The notes under the pieces: model-generated | The model's input: only the letters and a program-made list of their open reading frames with translations | What the model was told of the DNA's origin: nothing | The model's database searches: none | In this document: one piece after another, positions 1-11,280 of the stretch | Numbering within the stretch: the first letter of the stretch is position 1 | How the letters are laid out: every line of letters starts with the position of its first letter | Translations under genes and position numbers: made by a program | Origin: Acanthacorydalis orientalis | Lineage: Eukaryota; Arthropoda; Insecta; Megaloptera; Corydalidae | Length of the DNA stretch: 64,000 bases | Assembly: GCA_034766995.1 (NCBI GenBank) | Contig: CM068315.1 | Location: 23,559,562 to 23,623,561, forward strand | Reading direction: 5' to 3'

Positions 1-620
1 CACAGAAATGTTTCCGATTGTTCTGTAACATTTTTATATTTCGAATCGAGTTGTTGTTTCATTCGGATTTCCTGTTGCCTAATAACAACTCGACTGTTTT
101 ATAAAATTTAAATAAAAAAAAGTAGACCATCAAATCGTTCAACAGCATTTCCTTTAAAACAGAAACGTGTTCCGGATTTTAAAGCTTGTCATCTAATCAA
201 ACGATATAAACCGATCAGTAAACCGCATCCTATTCGAACTTTTCTTACAGTAGAATTGGATATTTCAATCTCGTCTCGTCAAAATGAAAAGGTAGACCCA
301 CTTAACGCAACGATCAGATGCCGCGAGCATCGTACGTTTGTTGCGAACGTCGCAGCTTGCATGGTGTTTCCGAGCCACTAGTGCTCTGCATCTTCTGTAA
401 TAAAGACACCGAGCGCTATTCTTCACCCTAAACCAGAAACGATCAAGAGAATTTATGCCAAGGTGAGATACGCGACCTGCATCACGAATAATTTAAAACG
501 CCACCCCTGTTTCGTGTTTCGCGCTAGATGCCTAGATTTATGCAGTCCCGGATTTTACCGGAACTCGTAAATTAATAAAGTTAATTCGTGTCGTCCGTTC
601 GTGGCGACACAAAGACGGTG
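1..620. other. CpG-bearing unique block, possible host 5' exon or regulatory DNA
   Basis: This block has clearly more G, C and CpG than the AT-rich DNA that follows at about 620, especially from 300 to 620. No reading frame longer than about 60 codons covers it and no protein family is recognised. On the plus strand it contains an ATG at 455 followed at once by a good splice-donor match, which would suit a 5' untranslated exon with a very short coding start. Regulatory DNA is an equal possibility. Confidence 0.3.
455..468 (+). other. Candidate splice donor AAG|GTGAGA
   Basis: The sequence ATGCCAAG|GTGAGA matches the eukaryotic donor consensus, with the cut before position 463. A start codon lies eight bases upstream. 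There is no transcript evidence and donor-like strings occur by chance, so this is only a lead. Confidence 0.2.
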
Positions 621-1226
621 GTGGACGCTCATGCATTTTTGATGATAATTTTCTCTTTTTTTTCTGGTAGACGTACTTTTGTCGCTTTACATTTATAATA
701 ACTGTTTATTTTGTTAGTGTGACATTTTAGTCGCGTTAATTTAATTTTAAAAATTGTTTTCTTTTTTTTTCGTTTTTCAAACAGTGCTTGGAAAAATCTA
801 CAAAAATCCCAAAAAAATCACTCAGAAAAGATTATTTTGTTGTAGTACACTGTAGCTAGATTCACATTCATGAAATAATAATTTTTTTAATCCACACACA
901 ACAAATTTTTTTTTCAAAAATGTCAAATAAATTTTTATTTATTAAACATGACTGGATAAATTTGAATGTGTGAAAAAAGAATTCATCTTTTAACTTATTC
1001 TTTCATAACTTGTATTATATAATTGTGTTATATTATTATATAATATTAAGAATTATATTAACAAACTAATTAAATAATATTTATTGAAGATTTCATCGAC
1101 ACATTTTTAAAACGAAAACCTAATTTATGAAGAAAAATTCAATTTTTATATAAAATAAATCAGTTTAAACAATAACAGAAACATTTAAATAATTAAACAT
1201 ACAAACATAAATCATAGAAGTGTAAA
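621..1226. other. AT-rich, no recognised feature
   Basis: Low-complexity AT-rich sequence with poly-T and poly-A runs. No reading frame, repeat match or structured element was seen. Confidence 0.6.
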
Positions 1227-2573
1227 CAGGTGATCCTCGTCTAACATAATAATTCTACCACACAAGTTCTCTCTAACGCGGTTTGAAAATTGTGGTAATA
1301 GATTTGTACAATACATTTTTTTGAGCTTTTATGCAGAGAAAATTTTGCTAAATATGATGTTAGATGCAATTTTTGTTGAATTGACAGAAAATATAATCAG
1401 TGCAATAATAGAACTTGCTAAATTACTCTGAGAGGAAGATTTTGATGATAGAGATACTGAAAATATTCAAGAATTACTGGTAGAAGAAGAGGGTGATCAA
1501 GCGGATTTGGTTGAAATGGTAACAGAGCTAAATCAAATCAATCCAGAGGATGACAGCATAGTTGAAAATGTTGCAGTTGAAATTTTTACCACAAAAGCAT
1601 ACAAGAAGATATACATTTATTCGAACAATTTGAATTCTATTTTTTGAATATGATCCTTCCTGAATTGTAAAATTCAAAATATTTAACTCCACACTAGAAT
1701 ATTTATAAAGATCTATTGAGAAAGAGTAAATAAGAGGAAAAAGGTTTCTCTCTGATACGGTTTTTAAATTATGATAATCATCGTGTGGGACGCTATTTTT
1801 GAGTTTTTGTGCAGGGGAAACATTGCTATATGTTATTATGTTAGATGCAAGTTTTGTCGAACTGACAGAAAATAGAATTAATCGAATAGTAAAACTAATA
1901 AGTCTTTAGGATAGAAAGGTATTTATTATATGATTACTGAAGATATTCAAGAAATCCTGATAGAAGAAGAGACTGATAAAGTAGATTTGGTTGTAATGAC
2001 ATCTGAGCAAAATCAAATCGATTCAGAAGATAATATCACAGATGAAAATGTTGTAGTTCAAACTTTTATCTTAAAAAAAACGTACAGGAAACCATAAACT
2101 TAACAGAGAAATTTAAATTCAATTTTTTGAATGCAGCTTCTTCCAGAAGTGCAAAACACAAATAAAAATTTCACAAATGTCTACATAATACAAAATTTAT
2201 AAACATCTATCAAGAAAGAGCAAGCAAAAGAAAATATATGGTTTTTTGAAAAAAGCAAAACATAAAAATCTAGATGCGGTATAAGAAAATTCTGAAATAT
2301 AGATATTTTCAACAAAGAAAACTTTTTCGTTTAATTGTACTGAGCAGCGACGAAGAAGGAAAAAATAGCATGCATTATTTAACATTAATGTTTAATGAGT
2401 TTGGTCAATTATTGATATTTTTAATAAATATTTCTAATCATTAATGTGTATATTTTTGTTAGTTTTTAGAACATTACCCTGTTTTTTGCATTAGTTCTTA
2501 GTCACTTATAACACGGTTTTGCATAACAGGGAATTTTCAGGAACCTGAACACAGAGTTGCCTGTACACATGTT
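1227..2573 (+). mobile_element. Decayed Tigger/pogo-like element with internal duplication
   Basis: Two diverged direct copies (about 1266-1640 and 1744-2160, offset about 478 bp) share the order: an AACGCGG-like motif, a stretch reading ELTEN(I/R)I, an acidic stretch (ENIQELLVEEE in the first, EDIQEILIEEE in the second), and a Lys-rich tail. Acidic regions like this occur near the C terminus of Tigger/jerky transposases, after the catalytic domain. The ends read CAGG...CCTG, with TA after the right end at 2574. Near 2508-2530 is an AACACGGTTTTGCATAAC motif resembling the subterminal AACGCGG strings of Tigger ends. No HTH or DDE core is visible, so it would be non-autonomous. The family assignment is an inference; it could be an unrelated repeat. 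Confidence 0.33.
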
Positions 2574-2800
2574 CATTATTTAATATATACTCACATTTAT
2601 CTATGAAAAAAATATCAAAACACACGAATAATTACTTGTAAGTCAACTATAACAGTTTAATTACACCCCTCCCCCCGCACATATATTATACAAAGCTGTT
2701 AATTAATGAAAAGCGAAATGTTGAATATAACAAATTCACACCTTATTTCATTTAATTTCCATTTTCTTTGGTAAAATTTTATAAGATGCGACGCGTACAA
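2574..2800. other. AT-rich spacer with a short C-run
   Basis: A short C-rich run (CCCCTCCCCCCG) lies near 2666-2677. No gene or known repeat was seen. Confidence 0.5.
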
Positions 2801-2837
2801 TTCATATCAACCGCAAAGAACTTAAACAAAGACCGCA

Positions 2838-2890
2838 TGACGTCACGTAGCGAGCTTATAAAGCTCTTAATTACCGACATAGCAGTTATC
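2838..2890 (+). promoter_or_regulatory. Possible core promoter: CRE plus TATA box
   Basis: A perfect cAMP-response element TGACGTCA (2838-2845) lies 11 bases upstream of TATAAAG (2857-2863). An initiator-like GCAGTT follows at 2882-2887, the usual 25-30 bases after a TATA box. The block around it (about 2800-2960) is richer in GC and CpG than its flanks. Nothing downstream looks like a coding exon before the AT-rich tract at 3000, so any transcript would start with a non-coding leader. Inferred from motif spacing alone. Confidence 0.25.
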
Positions 2891-2960
2891 TGAATTGCCG
2901 ACCGTAGGTGGTATGAGCGTTCGGCACGTAACCTTGCGCTGTGCTCGTAAGCTGCCTTAC

Positions 2961-3619
2961 AAGTTTTAGTATTCAGTTATTGCAAGAAATGCCGTCATTG
3001 TTTTTGAAATTCACACTTAGCTGTTTGTGAAATGTATTTTCAGCGTTCATACAATAAGATACAATTATCATACATTACGTTTACATAAGATGTTTTCTTA
3101 AAACACTTAATATATGAAAACAATAGGGTGTCGTATACATTAACATCGGTGTCTTTAACCGTTTCGGAATTTACAAATATGAATTGAAAATTTGATAAAC
3201 ATTTATATTCATATATAAGTGATATTCGTCTGATTTTATTAAAGTTGTCATCGCTTTCGTCTGAATGTATCGTAGCTTGTCATATTATTGTGAAATGTAG
3301 TTTAATGTAAACAATGTTCACATATTGAACTTTGTGATTGTAAGTGGGCCTTGTTTGAAAGTAGTAAATTATATGAGAAGGTAAATGTAACTGCTGTTAT
3401 AAACTTTGATCTTCTTGAAGATAATCAGAGAGTATATGACAAAGTGTGTTTTGAATGGTGTTGTCAATGTTGTGTATACAATTTACTCTAAGTTTTTTTC
3501 TTTGTTTGAAAAATTAGCAAGTATTTTAGATTTAATGTATTAATTAGTGAGAGTGGATATAGTTCTCAAGATCTGATCAATGTGACTTAAGTATTGTATC
3601 AAATTAATGGCGAAAAAAG

Positions 3620-3620
<1 letters not shown>
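2961..3620. other. AT-rich, no recognised feature
   Basis: No gene, known repeat or conserved motif was seen. Confidence 0.5.

Positions 3621-3651
<31 letters not shown>
3621..3651. repeat. (TA)n microsatellite
   Basis: An uninterrupted TA dinucleotide run of about 30 bases just before the first foldback element. Confidence 0.9.
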
Positions 3652-3653
<2 letters not shown>

Positions 3654-3680
3654 AGCATGTTATATAATATAATTAATTTT

Positions 3681-4560
3681 TTACTCTCACAAAATAATTC
3701 TTTTTTTATCCTCCAAACTAACCGATTTTTCCGTTCAAAAATGTTCAATAAATTATCACTGATTGCATTTCGATGGCATTGTCATCATACTCAGAGCACC
3801 AAGGTACAGAAAAATCTGAATCAATTAAATAAGACATTAAATTTCTCGTTGCCAAAGAAATGAAGTTTTCTCAAATATCATAATTTCCGTCATTAACAAA
3901 AACAGAATATCCATAAACTGTGAAAAATGATTAAACTTTTCAAAACTCAAATGGTGTCAATTATAAATTAAGTTACTACATACTAAAGTAAAAATATTTG
4001 AAATATCTGGTGTCTCATAATTTATCATGCAATTTTCTTTTATTATAAATTTTCAGTCAATGAAAAAACACAAACTGTAAACAGCAATTGAGAGTTTAAT
4101 TCAGTAAGTTGTTCATTATCAAGTTCATTTTGAAATCTTTTAAGTTTCAATAAACTGAAAGGAAAAGACGAAAACATGTAAATAAAATAGTTATAGGAAA
4201 AAAATAAGGTAATAAATTTTGAGATACCATTAGTAGTTTATTTTTTATATTTTAAATTAATAAAAATATTAAATAACAAAAATACACGCAATGAAAGGAC
4301 TTCTAAACTGAAATGGAAGTTTTTATAAAATATAAAATGAAAAATAAGAAGAATACTTTGAGTGAAAATCTCAATAAAATGACGGATAGAACTAAACGAT
4401 AACTAAAAGTATTCTGTATCTTGGTACTCTGAAAATGTTGGGGTTTCAATGGTAATTTATTGAATATTTCTGAACAAAAAAAGTTGGTGTGGTTTGTGGT
4501 ATGGAAAAAATTTATTTGTAACAGTGAATTTAGCCACAGTGTCAGAACTGTTTTAATTGT
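3681..4560. mobile_element. Foldback element, family R (copy 1)
   Basis: The left arm (about 3681-3815) recurs in inverted orientation at about 4395-4525. Shared blocks include TTCAATAAATTA and CAGAG(C/T)ACCAAG(G/A)TACAGA. About 580 bp of unrelated AT-rich DNA separates the arms. The right outer end continues into GTGAATTTAGCCACAGTG, a motif found at the ends of the other family R copies in this window. No coding capacity. The target duplication could not be fixed. Confidence 0.55.
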
Positions 4561-4739
4561 TTATACTTATAAGCATTATTTATGCAAATAATGTCTCTAT
4601 TGGTATTTATTTCAGAGTTACTTTACTTAACGATCCTTTATAATAAAGAAGAAGTGATATAAATAATAATATGAAAAAGGAAATTTCTATATTCAATTTG
4701 GATAGCTAGTATAAAAGTGTTTTTTAAAATGATTTTTTT

Positions 4740-4900
4740 CCTTTTTTTAGATCAAAAATATTTAATAAATCATTATTGATTGTTTTTGATTGACCGAACA
4801 CTTTTGTTCAAAAAAAAAAATTTTTTTTGTGGTATGACGAGTGAAAAATTAATTCATTTGTGAAAGTGAATTTAGTCACAGTGGCAGAAAAGTATTTGAT
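4740..4900. repeat. Family R repeat, compact inverted copy
   Basis: A forward block ATTTAATAAATCATTATTGA is followed by a reverse block with TTTGTGGTATGACGAGTGAAA and the terminal GTGAATTTAGTCACAGTG. It is a short, partly palindromic version of the foldback family. Confidence 0.5.
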
Positions 4901-4929
4901 ATTATTTCACAATTGAATTATACACAATT

Positions 4930-5045
4930 AATGTTAAATTAGTTTCTAATAAACGTTTTGATATTAGAATATTTTTCTAACTTTTTGTAAATTTATAAAA
5001 TATCCAGAATTGAAACATCGATTATATAAAATATTTTATTTCAAA
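4930..5045 (+). repeat. Dispersed repeat X, copy 1
   Basis: This block aligns along its length with 5540-5650 and 32860-32980. Shared strings include GTTAAATTA, TTTTGATATTAGA and TTATATAAAATATTTT. No coding content. In the other two copies X directly follows a mariner MITE tail. Confidence 0.5.
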
Positions 5046-5190
5046 ATTAAATAAATTTTATAAAAAAATAAATATGTTATAAAATAAACTGATTTTCTTT
5101 ATATCTATATCGAGTCTTATGTAGGCATTTGAGACATTTTTCTTAACTGTCTCTCGTAATAAAGAAGAAGCGATACACATAACGTATATA

Positions 5191-5411
5191 TTAGGTGTAA
5201 AAATTAATTCCCTGCCTTTACAGTAAATCAATCTTAACTCTATATTAAATTAAAATATCGCAATCTTTTTTTCGACAAGGCATCCGTCAGTTACCAGATA
5301 AAAGTTATACAAAATAATGGAAGATATTTTGAGATTAAAATGTATTACATTTTTCCATAAATAAACATTTATTTTCTATAAACAAGCCCCCGAATTAATT
5401 TGTACATCTAA
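5191..5411 (+). mobile_element. Mariner-derived MITE A (family M, short form)
   Basis: The left end TTAGGTGTAAAAATTAATTC follows TA. The right end, read on the minus strand, is TTAGATGTACAAATTAATTC. Inside, the plus strand keeps a decayed mariner C-terminal tail (TTTTTCGACAAGGCATCCGTC corresponds to the FFDKG region, followed by a KVIQNNG-like stretch). The N-terminal HTH part kept in MITEs B, C, E, F and G is absent. At 221 bp it is the shortest member. The base pair after the right end is AA rather than TA. Confidence 0.65.
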
Positions 5412-5650
5412 AAGAACAGAAATTTACTGCTTCAGAAAACATAAAATTTTTCCATACATGTTCCAACATTTTAATTAATGTAAAATTGAAGTTAATATTA
5501 TCAAAGATTTTCATAAAAAAATTAAGTTGAAATTTAATTATTTTAAAATAAGGTTAAATTATTTTTTAATCGACGTATTGAATTAGACTATTTTCAGATA
5601 TTTTTTAAGTTTATAAATATAAAGAACTGATACAAGAATTATATAAAATA
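5412..5650 (+). repeat. Dispersed repeat X, copy 2, next to MITE A
   Basis: It is colinear with the DNA after MITE D at 32347-32980 once the 374-bp insertion there is removed. It ends where the ATCT array begins. The repeated pairing of X with a mariner MITE tail suggests the two were copied as one block. Confidence 0.5.
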
Positions 5651-5666
5651 TTCAATCAATATTATC

Positions 5667-6158
<492 letters not shown>

Positions 6159-6159
6159 C

Positions 6160-7850
6160 TATACGTTTTAAGAACAGAATTATCTCAGCGTAAGAAGGAA
6201 TTGCTCTTAATAGCACCACTTTATCAAAAAAAGAAGAAAAATTAAAGATTTGTTTATTACTTTCATTATAAATTAGAAAAAACAGCTTTGAATTCATTGT
6301 ATGTATGTATGTTTATATATATATATATATATATATAATTTATAATAACATTTTATAATAAATTCCAAACTATAAGAGAAACTTTTAAGCTTTTGAATAT
6401 TATACGCTCTGTAAAAATAAATAAACAGAAACTTGAAATAATATTCATTTCGTTAGTAAAAGAAATCTAAAGCCAATTTTCTACTAGTAGAAATAAACTT
6501 TGTTGTTAATAAAAAAGACGATCTTATAGAGTGTTGAAAGTTCATTTTTAACATCCTTCGTTACAAACTGTATATCTAACTAGTTCGAATATGAATATTC
6601 ATGTCGCAAGTCTGAATATTTTTTCCGTTCACAAATACACAAGAAAACAAATACACGGTATCATATTATGCAAATCGGCATGTGTAAATGAGATGAGAGA
6701 CACACATTCATTCACATATATATTGTATGACGTGGCGGACATTTCATGCGGAGAGAAAAAGTGAAGGAGATGACAAAAAGGGGTGTATTTCTCGACGAGT
6801 TTCAGTTATTTATAAAATATATATATGTACAAAAAAAAATGGTACGTAGTGTGAGAGAAAGTGAGTACGGTTGCTGGGAAATTATTATTCTGTTCGTGAC
6901 GTTCTTCTTCGAGCCACAGAATAACAGAAAAAAAAATGAAACAGTTAGTTGAAACAAAACGAAAAAAAAATACATGTACGAGAACTCTTAGACTATTTTC
7001 AACAGTTTCTCGTTTTTGTCAAAAGTTTGATTTGAAAGCTTTTTATTGTTGTCGCTATTTACGGATTATTAGATTTTGACGAATGAGTAGTTTTATTGTT
7101 GTTTATTTTTTTGTACTTTAGTTTGTAGAACTTTAGTCTGGGAATGAAACGCAACGAGTGTATAAAACAATTTAAGACTTTTAATAAATTTCGTGGTTAA
7201 AAAAAATAAGCAAATAATTGAAGAAATAGATTTATTTTTTTTCAGTATTATCTTTAATTAAACAAATTAATTTAGTTGTAACGTTTGTTATTCTTTGATC
7301 TACAATTGCCGATGTTATTTAAATATTTTTAAATGAAAAATGTAAAAATAAATATAAAATATCTAGAGATGATTAATAGCAATTCATAAAAATCACTTAG
7401 TTTTTTAAATAAAATAGTTAGTTTTATTAAAAACTAACTTAAGTAAATACTAAGAATATTCAATTAAATCCACGTTACCACTGATGAAAAGTATCTAAAT
7501 ATTGTGAAAATGATTGTATGTTTTTTAATTAGTTAGACAATTTTTTTGTACACAATAAAATATTTCAAACGAATACTATAAATATTTCATAATTTATTTC
7601 TCAATAATAAAAAAAGAGTGAAGTGATTAGATATAAATCTGTTAATTTATGGAAATAGTTAATTAAAAAAATAATTATTTATTAATTTTCAAGTATTAGA
7701 CTTATTATTTCGGTCAAAAATTTATTTCTAAAATAATAATTTAAACAACAACGAATCAAATTTCATTCCTGATAGTAAATCAAATATAGAAACAGCTAAG
7801 ATGTATGAAGAAATGTTTAAATTTAATAAAAGAAATAATTGTAACAAGTG
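6160..7850. other. AT-rich unique DNA, no firm gene
   Basis: A sub-block at 6660-6960 is slightly richer in GC and holds a 68-codon plus-strand frame (6746-6952). It has no recognisable domain, signal peptide or splice context, so it is not called a gene. Confidence 0.5.
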
Positions 7851-7855
7851 CTTAC

Positions 7856-8036
7856 CATCTAAAGTTCCTCTTTTGGGTATTTGAAACGTTGACAGAAATT
7901 CCATCTCGTGAAACTTCGATTATCGTTTCTAGAGTGAAAACTCCTACGGCACGTTATCAGTTTTAATTGGTAAATCAGAATATTAATTGGTGATCACTTC
8001 TGCACCACTTGAAGTAATCCTTGTCTCGAATATGAT
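7856..8036 (-). CDS. Candidate 5' coding exon of an unknown host gene
   Basis: On the minus strand an acceptor-like TTTCAG precedes 8036, and a strong donor GATG|GTAAGC ends the exon at 7856. The exon would be 181 nt. Its last 49 nt open with an ATG at 7904 and read MEFLSTFQIPKRGTLD before splitting a Gly codon at the junction (phase 1). Stop codons lie upstream in all three frames, so the rest would be 5' leader. The block has more GC than its AT-rich flanks and matches no repeat family in the window. The peptide is too short to assign a family. The next exon would lie at lower coordinates or outside the window; I could not find it. Chance splice motifs remain possible. Confidence 0.3.
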
Positions 8037-8039
8037 CTG

Positions 8040-8540
8040 AAATGTCAGAAACCAGATATTAAAAATCGTTTACTTATGAAGAAGATTTGTTATTAGATAA
8101 ATTTAAAATGAAAATGATTTGTTGTTTCTTTTCAAAATTGATTCAATTACATTTCAGTTTTTTTTAAATGATGAAATATTAGACTTATCGATAATTATTG
8201 TGCAAGTGGCAATTTGAATTTCCATTACTTTTGTTTGTATCTAGATAAATAATTAAACTTTTTAATATTTGCCTTGTTACCAAATAAAATAAATGTAGAT
8301 AGAAGTAAACGACTAAATCAGTTCATTTTCTGTTTTTTTTTTTTAAAAAAAAATAAATAAACAAATACATTAAATATATTAAAATAAACAAATATATTAA
8401 TATTTGATATTTAAAAAAATGACTGTATAATTTGTTTTTGTGTTCTAAACCGAAAGAAAGAAAGTATAATATTTTAGAATACATTTTTATGTTTACTAGT
8501 TTGGTAGAAAAATAATTGCGGTTTATGATCTTCAAATTCA
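8040..8540. other. AT-rich spacer, no recognised feature
   Basis: Contains a poly-T/poly-A inverted run at about 8331-8360. No gene seen. Confidence 0.5.
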
Positions 8541-8544
8541 TGTA

Positions 8545-8872
8545 CATTTTTTTATTTTTAAGTAGTTTTAAGTGGTCTTGAACTGCTGGATGGCTAATAC
8601 CTAACTTTTATGCAATCTCTCGAATAATTGTGCGTGCTTTTGATTCAGTTAACACCTTCAGTTGGTCGTTATGAACTGAAGAATAATTCCCACGATTTTC
8701 TTCATCTTCAACGCTCTCGTGCCCAGTACAAAATTTGTAGAACCACCATTGAATCGTACGTTCCTTAACAGTACTCACATCAAAAGCATAGTTTAGTTTA
8801 GGAGCAGTTTCTGATGCTTTACTACCCATTTTCAACTCATACAAAAAATGCTGCCATTTATTTCTTGTCCAT
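8545..8872 (-). pseudogene. Mariner transposase N-terminal fragment (cecropia/Hsmar1-like)
   Basis: The minus strand from an ATG at 8872 (reading MDKK, then a stop) passes into an open stretch with the mariner DNA-binding domain: ELKMGSKASET, then WWFYKFCTGHESVEDEE, a GR-box-like position (ENRGNYSSV) and TIIREIA. Below 8608 decayed codons still spell LGISHPAVQDHL, the second HTH. Such N-termini are known from the cecropia group that includes human Hsmar1. The catalytic half (TGDE, HDN, SPD) is absent: the sequence runs into AT-rich DNA at about 8545, so this is a 3'-truncated fragment. No terminal repeats were found. The in-frame stop at codon 5 shows that it is dead. Confidence 0.8.
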
Positions 8873-8899
8873 ATTTAATTCAATAGCCAAATTTGAAGC

Positions 8900-9700
8900 A
8901 AAATTAATAATAAAACTAAAGTCGACGTTATCAAAATAGAAACCGAAAAATGCACTTTAAAATTATATTAACATGAACATGACGAAATGACACAATCATT
9001 AAAAAAAAGAAGTTTACAGTTCAGAAAAGAAGAACCGTAATTATTTTCCTACTAACCTAATATTTTTATGCTGTTTTTACAGAATGCTTCGAGCAATACA
9101 CGTCCTAATTATTCAATGTGTTGAATGAAAAATAAACATATCACAATCTCATTTTTCAATTTTGAAATGTTCCTGTTTAAGTATTAAAATAAAAAGGTTC
9201 AGGTATGAGTATATTTTTTATCTGAAATGATCCTTGAAACTGTGATAGTTGATTTATGATAATAATATATATATTTTTAATTAATTTCGGGATTCGTCAA
9301 AGTTACATACACACGTGAGAATATGACACAAACACATAAAAATATAAAACGGTGGATTTTTTTCATAAATTCATTTTAGTGTTAATTCGACATTGTTACA
9401 TTTATCCATAAAAGCGTATGTGAAATCATTGGAAATTCACAACGTTTTATCGACCGTGTACTGTATTTATAACAGATTTCTGACTATATTAATGTTTAGT
9501 AAACTGAATTGAAAAATGTGTATAAATATAGATAAAACAAGTTCGGTAATGTGAATAAAAGTTTTGATTACATTCGAGTTGAAAAGCTTTTTAGTTTGTT
9601 CAACGTTTCAAACATCATAAAACCTCGATAAACATCGTAATAATTCCCACACAACTTCGAAAACAAATATTATAAATCGCATTCAAGCAGTGCGCAAATA
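8900..9700. other. AT-rich unique DNA
   Basis: No gene or repeat family member recognised. Confidence 0.5.
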
Positions 9701-10290
9701 AAATTACAACCGCGACACCACTTTACCGTTGCTATTAACGTGACAAGGATCCCGTATCCTCGGGCGAGTACGACAAAGTTAGACACGGCGGATAATGTAA
9801 GACTTATTAAAATCTCGACGGAATAACATAACGGTGAGATTTCAACGCTGCAACATCCATCTATTCATACACATCAATAACTAGTTCATACATAAATTCA
9901 TACTGGAGAACATCCTTCCTGGATCTCGTTGCCGCCGTGCACGTTCGTTGTGGCGTCGCGACGCAGCGGCAGAGATGCGTCATGGCTGCCAACACAATTC
10001 GGAAATCATAGCACAGCCGCACGGCGACGTCTTCGTCGCGGTGCCACCGTCCTCTGATGCTTTCGCGTGTAATTAGATTGCGAGATTTGATCTTAAAACT
10101 CGTGAGAGTTGTGATGTTCCGACGCTCATTATTAGTGTAATAAATTTACGAATTCCGTTACCGGTGCCACCTACACGGATAATTTAATTAATGCAAAATG
10201 TTTCTGGTGCCGAATCGTACGCGCGCATTTATTGCAATCTAATAATTATTTCGGTGACGTCATATTAATTACGTTAACGCATGTTTTCAC
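9700..10290. promoter_or_regulatory. CpG-rich island, candidate regulatory element
   Basis: This is the most GC- and CpG-rich block in the window, peaking at about 9920-10080. It holds many TAAT homeodomain-type cores on its 3' side and a TGACGTCA site near 10256-10263. A 33-codon plus-strand frame lies inside it (ATG 9975, stop 10076) with balanced composition but no known domain. It carries no transposon signature. It looks like conserved host sequence such as an enhancer, promoter or non-coding exon, but conservation cannot be tested here. Confidence 0.35.
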
Positions 10291-10317
10291 ATAAAAACGA
10301 TTTCGTACGCCTCTTAC

Positions 10318-10321
10318 ATTC

Positions 10322-10384
<63 letters not shown>

Positions 10385-10790
10385 CCGTGGTACGCTCTAA
10401 GCATTCTCACTAATAGAATTTATGATTTAATAACATAAAATCAACAGGAAGATTATGACAACGCAAATATCGTTACATTTGTTGTCAAATATTGTCTTGT
10501 GCTGATATGAAATATTTTTTCACAAATCAAACACATACACACATATAAATTATATCAACCAATAGAGTTCTGATATTCTGGCTAAATTCACTTCCAAAAT
10601 GAATTCCTTTTCACCTCAAAAACTTCATGTTTTATATCAAATAAACTTTGTAAATTGGCATCCCTTCTTTCGAATATCACTTAATATATTTAGATTTAAA
10701 CATATAATGTATTATCTGTAATAAAATGGACTAACATTAACTACTCTCTTACCGAAAAGAATATGTTTAAATATTGTTAACTTGCACCCT
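10318..10790 (+). repeat. Segmental duplication, copy 1
   Basis: Aligns from end to end with 11063-11515. Shared strings include GTATC/GGCAC-type starts, ACGCTYTAA, TTATGATTTAATAA, ACCAATAGAGTTCTGATA, GGCTAAATTCACTTCCAAAA and TCGAATATCACTTAATATAT. Within it, 10580-10625 matches the end motif of foldback family R. Confidence 0.75.
10324..10382. repeat. (TA)n microsatellite
   Basis: A pure TA run of about 58 bp that interrupts duplication copy 1 just after CATTCAATT. Copy 2 has no repeat at that point. Confidence 0.9.
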
Positions 10791-11062
10791 TTTAAAATTC
10801 CCAGCTCCACTGGGGCATCCTGTATTTAGTCTTAAAACAATTTGAAAATCTATGTACTTAGTTTTCTTTCTTTCTTTATTTTATCACAATATTCCTAAAC
10901 ATTTTAAAATTATGAACTCTTCTTCACCATTTTTAATCCGTCTTTCTATACAAATACATACGGAAAAGTTGTCCAAGCCTAAATGTTATTATTTTCAGTT
11001 TTATTGAATAAAGTTTCATAACTCTGAATAATTTTTGAGAAAAAAGTTTTTTTTATATCTAT

Positions 11063-11220
11063 CATTCAATTTATGGCACGCTTTAATCATTCGCACTAAT
11101 ATAATTTATGATTTAATAATATAAAATTAATATCAAGTTTATGATGACAACGCAAATCCCGTTACGATTTTTATCAAATATTGCCTTGTGCTGATTTGAA
11201 ATATTTTTCACACATCAAAC

Positions 11221-11280
<60 letters not shown>

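Noticed and set aside
6746..6952. 68-codon frame starting MRREKVKEM
   Set aside because: No domain, no conserved motif and no splice context. Chance cannot be excluded.
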